Below are positions 24,649 through 35,198 of a DNA stretch of 49,902 bases, piece by piece; the stretch's first letter is position 1, and every line of letters starts with the position of its first letter. This DNA is from Clostridiaceae bacterium. GTDB lineage: Bacteria > Bacillota > Clostridia > Saccharofermentanales > DTU023. A model generated the notes under the pieces. It made no database searches and was not told the DNA's origin. It was given only the letters and a program-made list of their open reading frames with translations. A program made the translations under genes and the position numbers. The stretch is from positions 1 to 49,902 of the forward strand of contig JAAYKK010000078.1 in NCBI GenBank assembly GCA_012522435.1, in the 5' to 3' direction.

Positions 24649-25791
24649 TTAGATTTGAAATATTTGCTCAAAACACTCTTGGGCAAAGTGATCCGTCATG
24701 CCGGCAATATAATCCGTTACTTTTCGTAAAGCAGAAGCATCCTTTTCCGGATGCTTTTCCAGATAATCAAAAAAATTACGAAACATCATATTATATTGAG
24801 CTTCACTGGCCAATTTTTCCGGATCAACGGCAAATTCTAAGAAAATTTCAAACAAGCCTTGCACAACATTTCTCACTGTATAATCATATCGTTGAATTCG
24901 ATCTGAAAGATAAATATGGCGCAAATTGCTATTCAATAATTCTTCCATGGCTTGACCTTTTTCGATTGATAAGACAATCGCATCATTACCATAACTGTGT
25001 TCAATGATATCTTCGACCAAGGTATTGATAATCTCTCCGTTTGTACTGCCCAATTCAGTTTTAATACTTGCCGGCAAAGCTGAAAAACTCATCAAACCGG
25101 CCCTGGCTCCATCTTCAATATCTCGTCCTACATATGCAATTTTATCCGCCATTCTCACAATACAGCCTTCAAGTGTTGCGGGTAATTCATGGAACTTAGC
25201 GCCGGGGATAAGCTCAGCCTCAGTTTTTTCACGTTTAGGCCTCAAGACATATTCACTATATTTTTCTCCACAATGAGAAACAATACCATCCCTTACTTCA
25301 AAAGTAAGGTTTAAACCATATTGGTCAGCTTTACGTCTGGAAAGAATATCAACGACACGCAAACTGTGTAATTCATGTTGAAAGCTAAAATCAGCATTAT
25401 ATTTTTCCAAACACGACTGGAGTTCTTTCTCACCGGTATGACCAAAAGGCGCATGTCCAATATCATGACCTAATGAAATAGCTTCAATTAAATCTGCATT
25501 TAGATTCAAGGCTTTGCCGATTGTAGAAGCTATGTAATTGACGTAGAGAACATGTTCCATACGAGTGCAAATATGATCGTTACGGGGATTAAAGAATACT
25601 TGAGTTTTTTGTCTTAGACGTCTAAAATCTACCGAGTAAAGAATCCTGCCTACATCGCGCTCAAAAGGATTTCTTATTCTACAATCTACTTCCGGAATAA
25701 TTCTTCCTTTGCTTTTCGCACTTAATGTAGCGTATTTATTCAGATAATCAGCTTCTCTTTGTTGTTTTATTTTGCTCGGAATAATGTGCAT
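24649..25791 (-). CDS. dgt: dGTPase-like deoxynucleoside triphosphohydrolase
   Basis: HD-domain enzyme that splits dNTPs, classically dGTP, to deoxynucleoside and triphosphate. The signature FERDVGRILYSVDFRRLRQK with QVFFNPRNDHICTRMEHVLY gives the first His; AISLGHDIGHAPFGHTGEK gives the HD pair; the closing Asp is in IVRMADKIAYVGRDIEDGAR. The ORF track begins at TTG 25806; the ATG at 25789-25791, with GGGGAAAG close upstream, is preferred (380 residues). It lies between pcrA (22-base gap) and the yfbR-like gene, forming a DNA maintenance operon. Confidence 0.92.
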   Translation of the reverse strand: MHIIPSKIKQQREADYLNKYATLSAKSKGRIIPEVDCRIRNPFERDVGRILYSVDFRRLRQKTQVFFNPRNDHICTRMEHVLYVNYIASTIGKALNLNADLIEAISLGHDIGHAPFGHTGEKELQSCLEKYNADFSFQHELHSLRVVDILSRRKADQYGLNLTFEVRDGIVSHCGEKYSEYVLRPKREKTEAELIPGAKFHELPATLEGCIVRMADKIAYVGRDIEDGARAGLMSFSALPASIKTELGSTNGEIINTLVEDIIEHSYGNDAIVLSIEKGQAMEELLNSNLRHIYLSDRIQRYDYTVRNVVQGLFEIFLEFAVDPEKLASEAQYNMMFRNFFDYLEKHPEKDASALRKVTDYIAGMTDHFAQECFEQIFQI

Positions 25792-25813
25792 AAGCTTTCC
25801 CCACAATAAATTG

Positions 25814-28264
25814 CTAATCTATTTTCTCTAATGGTGCAGAACTAGCCATCATCCTTTTAATCTGACCGGAGAAATTCATAGTCAGAATTGCATCACTAGC
25901 CACAAAGTCAATTCTTTCGACAATACCTGTCCCAAACTTATTATGATTCAAGGATTGTCCGGTTTTTATAGAACTTATATCTAATTGATTTTTTTGTTTT
26001 AAATTTGTTTCCGGTTTGTTGCGCAAACCGAATGAGCCGAGAATCTTTGACTTGCTGCCCGGACCTGAACTTGAATATTTTCTTTGGTCGGGAATTGAAC
26101 TTGGACCGTTTTTACCTCCGAAAACTCTTACACCTGAATCATGACTTAGATTTGAGTGTCTGCTACCGCCAATTTCAACAATATATTGATCAGGTATTTC
26201 TGATAAAAATCTGGATACTATATTATATTTTGTTTGACCGTAAAGCAGCCTTGATTGAGTTGCAGTCAGGTGTAGATACCGTTTAGCTCTGGTTATTCCG
26301 ACGTAAGCAAGACGTCGTTCCTCTTCCATTTCATGTGGTGAATTAAAGGATCGGTAACCAGGGAAAACACTCTCCTCCATCCCAACAATAAAAACAGCAT
26401 CAAATTCCAAACCTTTAGCACTATGGATAGCCATCAAGCGAACCGTATTTTCTGCTTCGGATTGATCTAAATCTGAAAACAAAGCAGTCTGCTCTAAAAA
26501 ACCCCCGGTCAAGGTAGTTAAACTCAGGTCTTCATCATAGATGTCTTGTGCGTCTTGAGCCAACTCGGGAACTTCAGCTTGATCCAAATTTTCATCCAGT
26601 AACTTAAACTGCTCGATTTCGTATTTGATTCTTTCTGTATACTCGATACTATCCGACAATATTTCTTTTAAGTTTTCAATTCTATTCAAAGCTTGTTCAG
26701 AACCATCATCTTTTTGTTCAACCAAATCCTGAAGCAAACCACTTCTTTCTTGAATCTCCCGAGCAAATTCCGGAAAACTCAGGTTGTTATCCAACATCAT
26801 TTGTCTTAATTCAGCAATAATGCCGACAAACTCTCGAATTGAATTTGTTGCCCGAGATAATTCCGGGAACTGATCTGCATTTACCAATACTTGCATTAAA
26901 GGAATACCTTCACGCCCCGCAATATTGCGTAAACGCTCTACTGTCAGATCGCCTATTCCTCGTTTAGGCACGTTAATAATCCTGATAATAGCTAGTTCAT
27001 CAGTATCCGAAAAAATGACCCTCATATAAGCCAGAAAATCACGAATTTCTTTGCGATCGTAAAAACGCAAACCGCCATAAATATTGTATTTGATACCCTG
27101 CTCTCGCAAAGCAAATTCCAAATTACGGGAAAGTGCATTTACTCTATATAAAATACCTATATCACCCGCCAAAATGGAATCAGTTCTGCGTTCTGTCAAA
27201 CGTTTAATTTCAGAAGCTACATAGCGGGCTTCCTCATATTGATTGTCCGCCAAATAAAAACTGATCGGATCTCCCGTAACTTCCTCAGTCCACAAACGTT
27301 TATCGGTTCTACCGTCATTCTGCTTAATCACAGCATTAGCTGCGCCCAGAATCGTTTTGGTAGAACGATAATTTTGCTCTAATTTGATTACTTTACTACG
27401 TTTAAAATCTTTCTCAAAATTGAAAATGTTTTCAATATTGGCGCCACGAAAACTATAGATCGACTGATCATCATCCCCGACGACACAGATGTTTTTATGT
27501 TTTGCGGAGAGTAACTTAACAATCAAATACTGAACGTGGTTGGTATCCTGATACTCGTCCACCAATATATGTTTGAACCTTGTTTGATAAGCATCCAAGA
27601 CATCTTGATTGTTTTGTAACAACTTCACCGCATTGACCAAAATATCGTCGAAGTCCATACTGTTTCCGCGTTTCAAAGCAAGTTGATAATTACGGTATAC
27701 CTCTGCAACTTGTTTGCGTAAATTATCATATTCCGCATCATTGGCCAGATCTTCACAACTTAGCATGCGGTTTTTGGCAGAACTTATTTTGTTTTGTACT
27801 GTACGAACATTTAGCAGGTCATCATCTATTTTTAACTCAGCTAATATTTCTTTCAACAAACGTTGCTGATCATCAATATCCAGAATTGTAAAGTTGGTTT
27901 CAAAACCGATCCGCTCTGCGTGCTGTCTCAAGATACGCAACATCATTGAATGAAATGTTCCGATCCAAATGCCACGACTACTGAAACCCAGCATTTTCTC
28001 TACTCTTTCTTTCATTTCGTTGGCTGCTTTATTGGTAAATGTGATTGCCAAAATTTCACTTGGCCAAATACCACAACATTTAACTAAATAAGAAATCCTA
28101 TGTGTAATAACTCTAGTTTTTCCTGAACCTGCTCCAGCTAAAATTAACAAAGGACCATTTTTATGTAAAACCGCTTCTTTTTGAATAGGATTAAGGCCTT
28201 CGACCAACATGTCTTTTAGCTCCTGCTCATTCAAAGCATTATCTTCTAAATTTCTCTTCTGCAT
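25814..28264 (-). CDS. pcrA: ATP-dependent DNA helicase PcrA/UvrD
   Basis: Superfamily 1A 3'-5' helicase for excision repair, replication restart and removal of RecA filaments. Motif I is LILAGAGSGKTRVITHRISY, motif Ia is ILAITFTNKAANEMKERV, motif II is ILVDEYQDTNHVQY, motif III is VGDDDQSIYSFRGANIENI, and motifs V/VI include MAIHSAKGLEFDAVF and RRLAYVGITRAKRYL. A Tudor-like C-terminal domain ends the protein. The ORF track starts at TTG; the ATG at 28262-28264 with GGAG five bases upstream is preferred (816 residues, somewhat longer than usual through its linker regions). It leads the pcrA-dgt-yfbR operon. Confidence 0.96.
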   Translation of the reverse strand: MQKRNLEDNALNEQELKDMLVEGLNPIQKEAVLHKNGPLLILAGAGSGKTRVITHRISYLVKCCGIWPSEILAITFTNKAANEMKERVEKMLGFSSRGIWIGTFHSMMLRILRQHAERIGFETNFTILDIDDQQRLLKEILAELKIDDDLLNVRTVQNKISSAKNRMLSCEDLANDAEYDNLRKQVAEVYRNYQLALKRGNSMDFDDILVNAVKLLQNNQDVLDAYQTRFKHILVDEYQDTNHVQYLIVKLLSAKHKNICVVGDDDQSIYSFRGANIENIFNFEKDFKRSKVIKLEQNYRSTKTILGAANAVIKQNDGRTDKRLWTEEVTGDPISFYLADNQYEEARYVASEIKRLTERRTDSILAGDIGILYRVNALSRNLEFALREQGIKYNIYGGLRFYDRKEIRDFLAYMRVIFSDTDELAIIRIINVPKRGIGDLTVERLRNIAGREGIPLMQVLVNADQFPELSRATNSIREFVGIIAELRQMMLDNNLSFPEFAREIQERSGLLQDLVEQKDDGSEQALNRIENLKEILSDSIEYTERIKYEIEQFKLLDENLDQAEVPELAQDAQDIYDEDLSLTTLTGGFLEQTALFSDLDQSEAENTVRLMAIHSAKGLEFDAVFIVGMEESVFPGYRSFNSPHEMEEERRLAYVGITRAKRYLHLTATQSRLLYGQTKYNIVSRFLSEIPDQYIVEIGGSRHSNLSHDSGVRVFGGKNGPSSIPDQRKYSSSGPGSKSKILGSFGLRNKPETNLKQKNQLDISSIKTGQSLNHNKFGTGIVERIDFVASDAILTMNFSGQIKRMMASSAPLEKID

Positions 28265-28352
28265 GTAGACTCCGTTCAATAATATTCAATTGATATTTTA
28301 GCATAAGTTCCGGTTCAAAACTGTGCCGAACAAGATCTGTTCTCTTTAAAAT

Positions 28353-28379
28353 CAAAATCGCCTACTCGAGGCGATTTTG
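28353..28379 (-). terminator. hpf terminator
   Basis: CAAAATCGCC and GGCGATTTTG form a perfect 10-bp stem with a seven-base loop about 40 bases downstream of the hpf stop and upstream of pcrA. A T-rich stretch follows on the minus strand. Confidence 0.75.
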
Positions 28380-28420
28380 AAATGAGATTAATTTATTTAT
28401 ATATTTTTTAATAATTAAGA

Positions 28421-28963
28421 TTAATATTCAAACTCTATCCAGCCATAATCGGCATCACGTTGTCTTTTATAGACTATGTTGACCATGCCTGTATCAGCAT
28501 TTAAAAAAGCAAAGAAGTCATGACCTAACATTTCCATTTGTAAAGTCGCTTCATCAGCATCCATTGGCAAAATTTGAAATGATTTGTGACGGGAAATGCT
28601 GGACTGCTCTTCATCATCAATCTCAGGTTCAAATGCAACATCAGTTAAATATTGTTTCATATAACCAAATTGCTTGCGTTGACGTTTCATTCTGGTCTTA
28701 TGCTTGCGGATCTGACCTTCCATAATGTCAACCGCAATTTGCATAGCTGAAAGTGCGTCCGGTGCTATAGCCTCTGCCCGATAATAATGACGATCAATAT
28801 TCATAGTGATCTCTACTTTTAATTGTTCTTGAACAGGTTGTAACTTAACCTCGGCTGTTGTTCTGTCATCAAAGTAACGATGGAACTTATCCAGCCTATT
28901 TTCGATCATTTCTTGTAATTGATCCGTAATTTTTACACCTTGTCCTACAATATTGATTTTCAT
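28421..28963 (-). CDS. hpf: Ribosome hibernation promoting factor, long form
   Basis: Long HPF that dimerises 70S ribosomes into inactive 100S particles in stationary phase. The N-terminal domain has KINIVGQGVKITDQLQEMI and NRLDKFHRYFDD; RQRKQFGYMK ends the basic helix. The C-terminal dimerisation domain (about 125-180) has FQILPMDADEATLQMEMLGH and the tail VYKRQRDADYGWIEFEY. The 180 residues match the long form of Firmicutes. It is a single-gene unit with its own terminator. Confidence 0.95.
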   Translation of the reverse strand: MKINIVGQGVKITDQLQEMIENRLDKFHRYFDDRTTAEVKLQPVQEQLKVEITMNIDRHYYRAEAIAPDALSAMQIAVDIMEGQIRKHKTRMKRQRKQFGYMKQYLTDVAFEPEIDDEEQSSISRHKSFQILPMDADEATLQMEMLGHDFFAFLNADTGMVNIVYKRQRDADYGWIEFEY

Positions 28964-29077
28964 TCTATATACTCCCTTCTGCTTTCTGCGGATGCAGAAA
29001 AAAAGTTACTAACTTTTAGCAGTTTTTACATGTATATTATATACAAAATAACTTGTCTGACAAAGGTATTTATTTGT

Positions 29078-29539
29078 CTATTTATCTAATTCAGATTCTA
29101 ATTCAGGATTTAAGAATCCACAAACCTCAGGATTACAAGAAAAACAGCTTTGAGTACAAGAAAAATTCAAAATCTCTTCTTTACTGGGAAAAGTATGAGG
29201 TTCAATTTCTTCTACCTCTGCCAAAAGCTTTTCAAAACTGATCGTATCAAGACTTTCAAACCAATTAGAAAATTCAGTTTGAGTCGGTAATTCAGAAATT
29301 TTAACAATCTCATTATTTAAAACAGTAATAGGAAATGCAACATCTCCCAGTTCACCCATTTTCTTAAAGACTAAAGAATCCGTAAGAAATCTTCCGGGTG
29401 AATCCTGAAAACTAATCATTTCAAAAGGCAAATCATCGCGCTTCGCTATAGCCGCATAATTGAGATATGCGGAATAACACTCCTGATCTTTTTCAGGTAT
29501 GAAAAATGGAATTGTATAATATATTTTCAAATTTTTCAT
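29078..29539 (-). CDS. ArsD-like protein with C-terminal Cys cluster, no vicinal N-terminal cysteines
   Basis: A protein of about 153 residues. The middle resembles the thioredoxin-like fold of ArsD: RFLTDSLVFKKMGELGDVAF, then PITVLNNEIVKISELPTQTE and FSNWFE, with the cis-proline-like FP and the GEIVK-type strand. ArsD is an arsenite/antimonite metallochaperone, but its Cys12-Cys13 pair is absent here. Instead the C-terminus carries CTQSCFSCNPEVC, a four-Cys cluster that could bind metal. No arsA, arsB or arsR lies nearby, so arsenic function is doubtful. The ORF track begins 38 codons earlier in hydrophobic, AT-rich sequence; the ATG at 29537-29539 with AGGG upstream is preferred. Confidence 0.6.
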   Translation of the reverse strand: MKNLKIYYTIPFFIPEKDQECYSAYLNYAAIAKRDDLPFEMISFQDSPGRFLTDSLVFKKMGELGDVAFPITVLNNEIVKISELPTQTEFSNWFESLDTISFEKLLAEVEEIEPHTFPSKEEILNFSCTQSCFSCNPEVCGFLNPELESELDK

Positions 29540-29774
29540 ACTATTAACCCTAACTTCATATTTCTTGATTGTGTCTATTAAACTACAGCAATTTACAAAA
29601 AACAACTGTAACAAGTAATACAGGGGAGTTGGGAAACAGAAATTTGTCTTCATCGTATATCTCTGAATATTGAAAACTGTTTCTTATACTATTAATAGAT
29701 CGATCATTTTGCTAAAATTAACCTATACTGGATTCTCGATATTAAATTGCCACATAATCAGATAGGTGTGAAAA

Positions 29775-30590
29775 ATGGAATATATTAAACTAAATAATAA
29801 AATTGAAATGCCATTGGTCGGTTTGGGAGTATTCAGAATTGAAGATGACCAAATGGATCAAGTCATTAAATCAGCTTATGAAGCAGGTTACCGTCATTTT
29901 GACACAGCGCAAATGTATCACAATGAAGCAAGCCTGGGTAAAGCATGCAAGCAATTAGGTATAAGGCGTGAAGAGCTCTTGTTTACAACAAAAATTGATA
30001 ATCAAAATCAAGGCTATGAAAAAACTTTGAAATCCTTCACAGAATCTTGCAAAAAACTACAGGTGGATTATGTTGATCAATTATTGATTCATTGGCCGGG
30101 TCAAGATGCAAAACGTACAGCAGAAACCTGGAAAGCTTTTGAAAAGCTTTATGAAGAAGGCTTGGTCAGAATAATCGGCTTGAGTAATTTCACCTTAAAA
30201 CATATCTCTATTCTTGAAAAATCCGGAAATATTATGCCTATGACTAATCAGATTGAACGCAATCCTTTTGTTACGCAATTAGAATTGATACCGGCATTAC
30301 AAGCAAAAAACATTGCACCAATTGCCTGGGCACCATTGAGACGTGGTAACTGTCTCAATGAAACAATTATCAAAATAGCTGAAAAACATCAAAAAACTCC
30401 GGCACAAGTATTGTTACGTTGGAATATTGAAAGTGAGGTCATGGTAATTCCTTGCTCAAAAAATCCGATCAGACAATTGGAAAATCTTGAATTATTTGAT
30501 TTCAAACTCGCAGACTCTGAGATTGACGCTATCAACAAACTCCATACCGGTGAAAGAACATCCTTTGATCCTAATACTTATGATTTTTAA
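29775..30590 (+). CDS. Aldo/keto reductase
   Basis: A 271-residue NAD(P)H-dependent carbonyl reductase with a TIM barrel. The catalytic tetrad is visible: Asp in HFDTAQMYHNE, Tyr in the same segment, Lys in LLFTTKIDNQ, and His in QLLIHWPGQD. The cofactor-phosphate region near VIPCSKNPIRQLENL is conserved. The closest pattern is the 2,5-diketo-gluconate reductase/glyoxal reductase group; the substrate is unknown. It is a single gene, divergent from the ArsD-like gene, and ends at a strong bidirectional terminator. Confidence 0.92.
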   Translation: MEYIKLNNKIEMPLVGLGVFRIEDDQMDQVIKSAYEAGYRHFDTAQMYHNEASLGKACKQLGIRREELLFTTKIDNQNQGYEKTLKSFTESCKKLQVDYVDQLLIHWPGQDAKRTAETWKAFEKLYEEGLVRIIGLSNFTLKHISILEKSGNIMPMTNQIERNPFVTQLELIPALQAKNIAPIAWAPLRRGNCLNETIIKIAEKHQKTPAQVLLRWNIESEVMVIPCSKNPIRQLENLELFDFKLADSEIDAINKLHTGERTSFDPNTYDF

Positions 30591-30654
30591 TAATCTTTAA
30601 TTCTTTCACTATTCAACAAAATTTTATTGAATACAATAAAAAAACAAACAATTA

Positions 30655-30694
30655 AAAAGTTGCCCTGATCAATTTAATGATCAGGGCAACTTTT
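30655..30694. terminator. Bidirectional terminator between aldo/keto reductase and gapA
   Basis: A perfect 16-bp stem (AAAAGTTGCCCTGATC and its complement) with an eight-base loop lies between two convergent genes, with A and T runs at either side, so it can stop transcription from both. Confidence 0.9.
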
Positions 30695-30726
30695 ATAATT
30701 GATATATTTAATTGCTAGGAATTAAA

Positions 30727-31815
<1,089 letters not shown>

Positions 31816-31854
31816 CTATTTTCTACATAAAAAATATATTATTTATATTTTATT

Positions 31855-31903
31855 AGTAACCATAATTCTACTTTATTATGGTTACTATTTCAAATTTAAC
31901 CAA
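31855..31903 (-). promoter_or_regulatory. Possible gapA promoter with overlapping inverted repeat
   Basis: AGTAACCATAAT and its exact complement (31855-31866 and 31875-31886) form a 12-bp inverted repeat. On the minus strand TTGGTT (31898-31903), 17 bases and CATAAT (31875-31880) could be a promoter, with the repeat covering the -10 and start region as an operator would. The same repeat could instead terminate the glycine cleavage operon, although it lacks a T-run. Confidence 0.4.
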
Positions 31904-31940
31904 CGATTGAACTTAACAATCAATTTCTCAACAACAATAA

Positions 31941-33404
31941 TTATACTTTTAAGACAGGTTTTCGAGCAGCTTTTGTTTCATCAGGCCTTGTAATTGGCAT
32001 ATCGTGTGGAGCATCTTTCAGTAATTGCGAGTACTCCGCAGCTTCTTCAGCTATCTCATTAAAAGCATTAGCCAAGCCTTCCAAGCCTTCTAAAGTTTCC
32101 GTATCAGTAGGTTCAACCATCATAGCTTCAGGAACAATTAAGGGGAAGTAGACAGTAGGCGGATGAAATCCTTTATCTATTAGGCGTTTAGCAACATCTG
32201 TTGTAGTTACACCGTATTGCTCTTTTAGCATTTTGGAAGTAATAATAAATTCATGCATAGCAGGTTCAGAATACGGTACATGATATGAATTTCGAACTCG
32301 CTCTAATAAATAATTGGCATTTGCTACCGCTGCCTCTGAGACTTCTGCTAAACCTTCTGCTCCATAAGCCAAAATGTAGGCATATGTTTTAACATAGACA
32401 GCAAATGATCCGATAAATGCCCTTACTTTCCCGATTGATTGCGGGCGGTCATAGTCGAGATCATAGTTAGGTTCGGTATTATTGTTCTTTACGATCACAG
32501 GTTTAGGTAAAAAAGGTTCAAGAATCTTTTTTATTCCGACCGGCCCTGCACCCGGACCTCCACCACCATGCGGTGTACCGAATGTTTTATGGACATTTAG
32601 ATGTACAACATCAAAGCCCATATCCCCGGGTCTTGTCTGCATCAAAATTGCATTAGCATTTGCCCCGTCATAATAACATAAGCCTCCGGCTCGATGAACC
32701 AAGTCGGTCATCTCAGCAACTTCTTTTTCAAAAAGTCCCAACGTATTAGGATTGGTTAACATAATTCCTGCAACTTGATCGTCTAATTTGGATATTAAAT
32801 CATCTACATCTACCAAACCATGTTCATTTGATTTTATCTCTCTGATCTCAAATTCTGCCATTGCTGCAGATGCCGGATTTGTACCATGGGCTGAATCCGG
32901 AATTAACATGACTTTACGTTCAAAATTACCGTTTGCCTCATGGTATGCTTTGATCATCATAATACCTGTTAATTCACCGTGTGCACCGGCTGAAGGCTGA
33001 AATGTAAAATAGTCCATCCCGAAAATTGCATTCAATTTTTGTTCAAGATTATATAAAAGTGCCAAATTTCCTTGTACGGTTTCCACCGGTTGTAAAGGAT
33101 GTGTGTTCTGAAAACCCGGCAACCCAGCTACATTTTCATTTATTTTGGGATTATATTTCATAGTACATGATCCTAATGGATAGGGTCCATTTTCTACACC
33201 GAAGTTTCTGGAAGACATATTGGTATAATGACGCAATACCTGAATCTCGGACAAATCAGGAATATCCAAGTCTTGATCACGCAAGGTATTTTCACCATAA
33301 TAATTTTGGAAATTCGGTTTGACCACATCACATTTTTTCAAAAAACGTTTATTGTCTGCACCGGTTTGAGGCAAGTCAAAAATTAAATTAAGTTTATGTT
33401 TCAT
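31941..33404 (-). CDS. gcvPB: Glycine dehydrogenase (decarboxylating) subunit 2
   Basis: PLP-carrying half of the split P-protein, which decarboxylates glycine and passes the aminomethyl group to lipoyl-GcvH. The PLP Lys lies in HLNVHKTFGTPHGGGGPGAG. NYYGENTLRDQDLDIPDLSE, GPYPLGSCTMKYNPKINE and FQPSAGAHGELTGIMMIKAY are typical. The ORF track start at 33431 is too early; the ATG at 33402-33404 with GGAGG five bases upstream gives 487 residues. It begins two bases after the gcvPA stop, so synthesis of both halves is coupled. Confidence 0.97.
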   Translation of the reverse strand: MKHKLNLIFDLPQTGADNKRFLKKCDVVKPNFQNYYGENTLRDQDLDIPDLSEIQVLRHYTNMSSRNFGVENGPYPLGSCTMKYNPKINENVAGLPGFQNTHPLQPVETVQGNLALLYNLEQKLNAIFGMDYFTFQPSAGAHGELTGIMMIKAYHEANGNFERKVMLIPDSAHGTNPASAAMAEFEIREIKSNEHGLVDVDDLISKLDDQVAGIMLTNPNTLGLFEKEVAEMTDLVHRAGGLCYYDGANANAILMQTRPGDMGFDVVHLNVHKTFGTPHGGGGPGAGPVGIKKILEPFLPKPVIVKNNNTEPNYDLDYDRPQSIGKVRAFIGSFAVYVKTYAYILAYGAEGLAEVSEAAVANANYLLERVRNSYHVPYSEPAMHEFIITSKMLKEQYGVTTTDVAKRLIDKGFHPPTVYFPLIVPEAMMVEPTDTETLEGLEGLANAFNEIAEEAAEYSQLLKDAPHDMPITRPDETKAARKPVLKV

Positions 33405-33405
33405 G

Positions 33406-34761
33406 CTAACCTCCATATATCTCCGGATCACTTAACAAGTGAACCACCAAAGATACAAAATCATCAATCGATTTTTTCGATTTTTTCTCAGTCACTGCCA
33501 GCAACCAAATATCTTTAGTTAAAACCAAACCGCCGATAACTCTATTCTCCAACAATTTAGCATTCAATAAATTGAGGTCAAGATTATCTTTTGTTTTTAT
33601 CGCAAATTCTCGGAAAAAAGGTCCACTATATACAGGGTCAAAATATCCTGTTTTGATAAGTTCTGTGTACAAGTAGATTGCTTTAGCTGCACTTTGTTCT
33701 GCTACTTCTCTTAAACCGGTACGCCCGTTTAAAGCAAGATAAATCGTGGCTGAAGTTGCGAGTAATGCTTGATTTGTGCAAATATTGGATGTTGCTTTTT
33801 CACGTCTGATATGCTGTTCTCTTGCCTGTATAGTCAAGACATAAGCAGTTTTTCCTTCAGTATCTGTTGTTTGTCCTGCTATTCTGCCCGGCATCTTTCG
33901 CATCAGTTTTTGATTAGCAGCCAAAAATCCTACAGCAGGTCCTCCGAAGTTTAAAGGAATTCCCAATGGTTGAGCTTCACCTGATGCAATATCTACTCCA
34001 TACTCCCCCGGAGATTTGAACATTGCAAGGCTGATTAAATCGCAAGATACTGCAGATAAAGCATTATTACTTTTGGCTTCTGTTACCAGTTCTGACATAT
34101 CTTCAATCAAGCCGAAAAAGTTGGGACTCTGAATCATAAATGCAGCATAATCATCCCCTGTAGGATATGTTCCGGCAGCAGTTCCTTGTTCATTCAAGCT
34201 GCCAACTTCAACCTCAAGACCACCTGCATGGAAATAAGTCTTGATGGTTTTCAGATATTCCGGATTTATTCCTTCTGAAACCCAGACTTTCTCTTTCCTG
34301 GTTTGACGACAAGCCAACAACAATGCCTCCGCGGCAGCTGATGCGCCATCATACATCGAAGAATTGGATACATCAAGGCCGGTCAACCGACAAATATAAC
34401 TTTGCCATTCAAAAATTGCTTGCAAAGTCCCTTGAGATATTTCAGCCTGATATGGTGTATATGAAGTTAAGAACTCCTGTCTATTAATTAAGTGATTAAT
34501 TGCAGCAGGAGAATAATGATCATAATACCCTGCTCCCAAATAAGAATCATATTGATCAACTCTTTGATTACGTTCTGCTAACTTAGTCAGTTGCTCAAGT
34601 ATTTCCTGCTCACTTAAGCCGTCACTTTGCAACTCAACAAATTCTTGTTTTTCTAGTTTTATCTCGTCCGGAATTGCATTAAACAAATTCTCTAGTTTTA
34701 GTCCGACAGATTCAAGAAGTTCAGCTCGTTTTTCCTTGCTTATAGGTACATAGCCACTCAT
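33406..34761 (-). CDS. gcvPA: Glycine dehydrogenase (decarboxylating) subunit 1
   Basis: Non-PLP half of the split P-protein, pairing with GcvPB. SGYVPISKEKRAELLESVGL at the start, YYDHYSPAAINHLINRQEFL, YTPYQAEISQGTLQAIFEWQ, and AQPLGIPLNFGGPAVGFLA are family blocks. The ORF track extends 43 codons into gcvH; the ATG at 34759-34761 preceded by GGTGGGGG is the right start (451 residues, normal). It ends in TAG immediately before the gcvPB ATG. Confidence 0.97.
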   Translation of the reverse strand: MSGYVPISKEKRAELLESVGLKLENLFNAIPDEIKLEKQEFVELQSDGLSEQEILEQLTKLAERNQRVDQYDSYLGAGYYDHYSPAAINHLINRQEFLTSYTPYQAEISQGTLQAIFEWQSYICRLTGLDVSNSSMYDGASAAAEALLLACRQTRKEKVWVSEGINPEYLKTIKTYFHAGGLEVEVGSLNEQGTAAGTYPTGDDYAAFMIQSPNFFGLIEDMSELVTEAKSNNALSAVSCDLISLAMFKSPGEYGVDIASGEAQPLGIPLNFGGPAVGFLAANQKLMRKMPGRIAGQTTDTEGKTAYVLTIQAREQHIRREKATSNICTNQALLATSATIYLALNGRTGLREVAEQSAAKAIYLYTELIKTGYFDPVYSGPFFREFAIKTKDNLDLNLLNAKLLENRVIGGLVLTKDIWLLAVTEKKSKKSIDDFVSLVVHLLSDPEIYGG

Positions 34762-34805
34762 TTCATTCCCCCACCATAAAAAATCAAGCTCGAAATAATA
34801 CGAAA

Positions 34806-35183
34806 TTATTCTATCGACGCTTGATATGCTTCTGCATCCATCAATTCTTTTATTTGATTCTGATTGGAAATTTTTATTTTTATTATCCAAGCGGCATAGG
34901 CGTCCGAATTAATTAATTCAGGTTGATCTGTCAGTTCTTGATTGAATTCAAGAATTTCACCATCTACAGGCAGATAAAGATCCGAAGCAACTTTTACAGA
35001 TTCAATACTTCCGAAAATATCACCCTTAACCAGCTCTTCACCTTCAGGCTCAGCTTCTACATAGACGATATCACCCAATTCTTCTTGGGCATAATCTGTA
35101 ATACCGACAGTTGCAGTATCTCCATCAATCATGATCCATTCATGTGTTTCTACATAATAACGATCTGTTTTTAATTCAGCCAT
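34806..35183 (-). CDS. gcvH: Glycine cleavage system H protein
   Basis: Lipoyl-carrier protein that shuttles the aminomethyl group between the P, T and L proteins. The lipoylated Lys is in GSIESVKVASDLYLPVDGEI near residue 62. DRYYVETHEWIMIDGDTATV at the N-terminus is typical. The length of 125 residues is normal. It lies 15 bases after gcvT. No gcvL or lipoate ligase gene is in the window, so those functions must be encoded elsewhere. Confidence 0.98.
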   Translation of the reverse strand: MAELKTDRYYVETHEWIMIDGDTATVGITDYAQEELGDIVYVEAEPEGEELVKGDIFGSIESVKVASDLYLPVDGEILEFNQELTDQPELINSDAYAAWIIKIKISNQNQIKELMDAEAYQASIE

Positions 35184-35198
35184 TTATTACCTCCTAAA

